Below the pieces are notes generated by a model. It had not been told where the DNA came from and did not search any database. It saw only the letters and a program-made list of their open reading frames with translations. From Clostridia bacterium (GTDB lineage: Bacteria; Bacillota_A; Clostridia; Christensenellales; Aristaeellaceae): a stretch of DNA of 33,765 nucleotides. A program made the translations under genes and the position numbers. Shown in pieces: positions 31,644 to 33,765 of the stretch; within the stretch, counting starts at the first letter, position 1, and each line of letters begins with the position of its first letter. The stretch is taken from positions 1-33,765 of the forward strand of contig JAFRJF010000245.1 in NCBI GenBank assembly GCA_017432405.1, written 5' to 3'.

Positions 31644-31931
31644 ATGATACGCCACATCGTACTGTTCAAAATCAAGGATGAATTCAAGGACGAGATCCCC
31701 CAGCTGGTGAAGAACTTCTACGGCATGAAGGGCCGCATCGAGGGCATGCTGGACCTGGAGGCCGGCGCGGACATACTGCACAGCGAGCGGTCCTACGACC
31801 TGGCGCTGATCACGCTGTTCGAGACCCGGGAGGCCTTCGACGCCTACCAGACCCACCCGGTGCACCTGCCGGTGAAGAAGCGCATGCACGAGGTGCGCAG
31901 CGGTTCGGTGGCCTGCGACTTCGAATTCTGA
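31644..31931 (+). CDS. Dabb (stress-responsive alpha/beta barrel) protein
   Basis: A 95-residue single-domain protein. MIRHIVLFKIKDE at the start, the YDLALITLFET strand and the HPVHLPVKKRMHEV helix are typical of Dabb proteins, which form small dimeric alpha/beta barrels. Relatives include plant stress proteins and polyketide-cyclase-like enzymes; most bacterial members have no known substrate. AGGAGG precedes the start at a normal distance. It probably shares a transcript with the upstream membrane protein gene. Confidence 0.88.
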   Translation: MIRHIVLFKIKDEFKDEIPQLVKNFYGMKGRIEGMLDLEAGADILHSERSYDLALITLFETREAFDAYQTHPVHLPVKKRMHEVRSGSVACDFEF

Positions 31932-31960
31932 TCGAGTACAGATCCGGGAGATCCAAGGGA

Positions 31961-32407
31961 ATGACAGAGCTCAGACCAATCACAGAAGAAAACTTCATCG
32001 ACGCCTTCAATCTCAGGCTCGCGCCGGGACAGGAGCGCTTTGTGTCGCACCCGATCCGCAGTCTCGCGCAGGCATATGTCTACAGGAATCAGTGTCAGCC
32101 CTTCGGAATCTACGCGGCGGGCAGGATGGTCGGCTATGTCATGGTGATCTATGACTACGACGTTCTCGAGTACGACATCTGGCACATGATGGTCGACGAA
32201 GGCGAACAGGGACGCGGCTATGGCCGCAAGGCCCTGGATAGGGTCATCGAATACATCCGAACGAAGCCCTTCGGCGATTCGAGCCGGGTGGCGCTGACCT
32301 GCAATAAGGACAATATGAACGCAAGAAGGCTGTATGAAGACAGGGGCTTTACCCCAACCGGAAACGAGTACGAGGACGAGATCGAGCTTACAATGACGGT
32401 TCAATAA
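31961..32407 (+). CDS. GNAT acetyltransferase, spermine/spermidine-type (BltD-like)
   Basis: A 148-residue GNAT enzyme. The acetyl-CoA loop is GEQGRGYGRKAL near residues 84-95, and the C-terminal motif is NMNARRLYEDRGFTPTG. The N-terminal strand pattern (PFGIYAAGRMVGYVMV) resembles BltD-type polyamine acetyltransferases as I remember them; the substrate is therefore a suggestion. GGGAG lies about ten bases upstream. Codon use here (more AGG, AAC and AAT) is slightly less GC-rich than in neighbouring genes, which might reflect a different origin, but I have not measured it. A strong terminator begins at its stop. Confidence 0.82.
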   Translation: MTELRPITEENFIDAFNLRLAPGQERFVSHPIRSLAQAYVYRNQCQPFGIYAAGRMVGYVMVIYDYDVLEYDIWHMMVDEGEQGRGYGRKALDRVIEYIRTKPFGDSSRVALTCNKDNMNARRLYEDRGFTPTGNEYEDEIELTMTVQ

Positions 32408-32442
32408 CAATACCCGGTCAGAGCGCTTCTGACCGGGTATTG
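32408..32442. terminator. Bidirectional terminator between the GNAT and GGGtGRT genes
   Basis: Perfect 15-bp stem CAATACCCGGTCAGA (32408-32422) with 32428-32442 and loop GCGCT. T-rich sequence follows on both strands. It serves both convergent genes. Confidence 0.9.
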
Positions 32443-32453
32443 CGTTTATGGGC

Positions 32454-33473
32454 TTATTTCTTCATCGCTTCCTCAACGGCCACGGCCACGGCGACGGTGG
32501 CGCCGACCATGGGGTTGTTGCCCATGCCCAGGAAGCCCATCATCTCCACGTGCGCGGGCACGGAGGAGGAGCCGGCGAACTGGGCGTCGGAATGCATGCG
32601 GCCCATGGTGTCGGTCATGCCGTAGGAGGCGGGGCCGGCGGCCATGTTGTCGGGATGCAGCGTGCGGCCCGTGCCGCCGCCGGAGGCCACGGAGAAGTAC
32701 TTCTTGCCGGCTTCCCAGCGTTCCTTCTTGTAGGTGCCCGCCACGGGATGCTGGAAGCGGGTGGGGTTGGTGGAGTTGCCGGTGATGGACACGTCGGCGT
32801 TCTCATGCCACATGATGGCCACGCCCTCGCGCACGTCGTCCGCGCCGTAGCAGTTGACCTTCGCGCGGTCGCCGGTGGAATAGGCGGTCTTGCTGACGAT
32901 GGTCAGCGCGTGGTCTTCCTTCACGTCGGCAGACAGGTAGTCGTACTTGGTCTGCACGTAGGTGAAGCCGTTGATGCGGCTGATGATCATGGCGGCGTCC
33001 TTGCCCAGGCCGTTCAGGATCACGCGCAGGGGCTTGGTGCGCACCTTGTTGGCGTTCAGCGCGATCTTGATGGCGCCCTCGGCGGCGGCGAAGGACTCGT
33101 GGCCGGCCAGGAAGGCGAAGCACTCGGTCTCCTCCTCCAGCAGGCGCGCGCCCAGGTTGCCGTGGCCGATGCCGACCTGGCGCTGGTCCGCGACGGAGCC
33201 AGGGATGCAGAAGGCCTGCAGGCCCACGCCGATGCAGCGGGCGGCCTCGGCGGCGCTCTTGACGCCTTCCTTCATGGCGATGGCCGCGCCCAGCTCATAG
33301 GCCCACTTCGCGTTCTCGAAGCAGATGGGCTGCGTGCTCTCGACGATCTTGTAGGCGTCCACGCCCTTGGCATTGTTGAATGCCTTCACTTCATCAAAGT
33401 CCTTGAAGCCATACTTGTCCAGGACGGGCTGGATCTGAGGCATACGACCTTCATAATTCTCAAACAGAGCCAT
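32454..33473 (-). CDS. GGGtGRT protein
   Basis: A 339-residue protein carrying the namesake motif SGGGTGRT (264-271), followed by LHPDNMAAGP. The protein ends in FLGMGNNPMVGAT plus an Ala/Val-rich helix. The family has no established biochemical function that I know of. The motif and its neighbour suggest a link to iron-sulfur or nucleotide chemistry, but this is inference. AGGAGG lies ten bases before ATG 33473. It follows the partner gene by 17 bases and the pair is surely co-transcribed. Confidence 0.88.
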   Translation of the reverse strand: MALFENYEGRMPQIQPVLDKYGFKDFDEVKAFNNAKGVDAYKIVESTQPICFENAKWAYELGAAIAMKEGVKSAAEAARCIGVGLQAFCIPGSVADQRQVGIGHGNLGARLLEEETECFAFLAGHESFAAAEGAIKIALNANKVRTKPLRVILNGLGKDAAMIISRINGFTYVQTKYDYLSADVKEDHALTIVSKTAYSTGDRAKVNCYGADDVREGVAIMWHENADVSITGNSTNPTRFQHPVAGTYKKERWEAGKKYFSVASGGGTGRTLHPDNMAAGPASYGMTDTMGRMHSDAQFAGSSSVPAHVEMMGFLGMGNNPMVGATVAVAVAVEEAMKK

Positions 33474-33490
33474 TCTTTGCGCACCTCCTA

Positions 33491-33765
33491 TTACTCTTTG
33501 CGCGGGTCAATCCACTTGACCGCGCCGTCCTCGGCCTTGAAGCGGCCATAGGTGCCGATGTTCTTCTCGTAGGCCTCGTTGGGGGACATGCCGCCCTTGA
33601 TGGCGTCCATCATCTTGCCCAGGGAGAGGAACTGATAGCCGCAGACCTGGTCGTCCTTGTCCAGGGCGATCTTCACGACGTAGCCCTCGGTCATCTCCAG
33701 GTAGCGCACGCCCTTGGCCTTGGTGCCGTACATGGTGCCCACCATGCTCCGCAGGCCCTTGCCCA
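33491..33765 (-). CDS. C-terminal part of the GGGtGRT partner, probable NifU-like iron-sulfur scaffold
   Basis: The last 90 residues of a longer protein; the frame stays open through the window edge. The end contains GYVVKIALDKDDQVCGY, LSLGKMMDAIKGGMSP and IGTYGRFKAEDGAVKW. I remember genes next to GGGtGRT being annotated as NifU-like iron-sulfur scaffolds of roughly this architecture, so I suggest that identity. The cysteine-containing N-terminal part that would prove it lies outside the window. Only one cysteine (VCGY) is visible here. An internal ATG at 33745 is in frame but is not the start. Confidence 0.6.
   Translation of the reverse strand, partial: GKGLRSMVGTMYGTKAKGVRYLEMTEGYVVKIALDKDDQVCGYQFLSLGKMMDAIKGGMSPNEAYEKNIGTYGRFKAEDGAVKWIDPRKE

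Overview
The window is GC-rich bacterial chromosome with tightly packed genes on both strands, strong AGGAGG-type ribosome binding sites and sigma-A-type promoters. The gene families point to a Clostridia-type Bacillota genome, probably from an uncultured or gut-associated lineage. They include two serine D-Ala-D-Ala carboxypeptidases, a GerMN lipoprotein, a DUF3783 protein, a GGGtGRT protein next to a probable NifU-like scaffold, and a YvbK-type acetyltransferase. I infer the lineage from family content only. There are no rRNA or tRNA genes, no CRISPR array, no transposase and no phage gene.

Layout. Positions 1-3413 (minus): start of a membrane-anchored protein, then two tandem D-Ala-D-Ala carboxypeptidases. 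3556-7323 (plus): an operon of response regulator, sensor histidine kinase and a lipoprotein with three GerMN-like domains, organised like actinobacterial MtrA-MtrB-LpqB. 7372-9090 (minus): an asparagine-synthetase-like protein without the N-terminal catalytic cysteine. 9260-9967 (plus): an RluF-type pseudouridine synthase. 10029-11596 (minus): glyA behind a tandem glycine riboswitch, an intrinsic terminator and a consensus promoter. 11690-12682 (plus): a thymidine kinase fused to a GNAT acetyltransferase. 12844-15162 (minus): a RecB-like nuclease fused to an XPD/DinG-type Fe-S helicase. 15342-19749 (plus): manA, a CorC/HlyC-family membrane protein and RNase R. 19967-21265 (minus): M18 aminopeptidase. 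21351-21737 (plus): DUF3783 protein. 21766-26863 (minus): patB, a DEDDh exonuclease and a secreted protein with nine Ig-like repeats and a C-terminal NlpC/P60-like domain. 27332-30768 (minus): sirtuin, deoxyinosine glycosylase, pyrimidine-nucleoside phosphorylase and a degenerate CPBP-like membrane protein. 30933-32407 (plus): Bax-inhibitor-like membrane protein, Dabb protein and GNAT acetyltransferase. 32454-33765 (minus): GGGtGRT protein and the 3' part of its upstream partner.

The most unusual non-coding feature is a family of five near-identical perfect palindromes (7333, 12789, 19741, 19924, 27265). Two sequence subtypes differ by paired, compensatory changes. Four copies lie in gaps between convergent genes, and one supplies the stop codon of rnr. 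Between the rnr copy and its neighbour lies a larger nested inverted repeat that can fold into a three-way junction.

The strongest functional leads are the two-component/GerMN operon, the thymidine kinase-acetyltransferase fusion, the cysteine-less asparagine synthetase homologue, the palindrome family and the sirtuin/base-repair/nucleoside operon. All functions are assigned from recognisable motifs; no searches were run.
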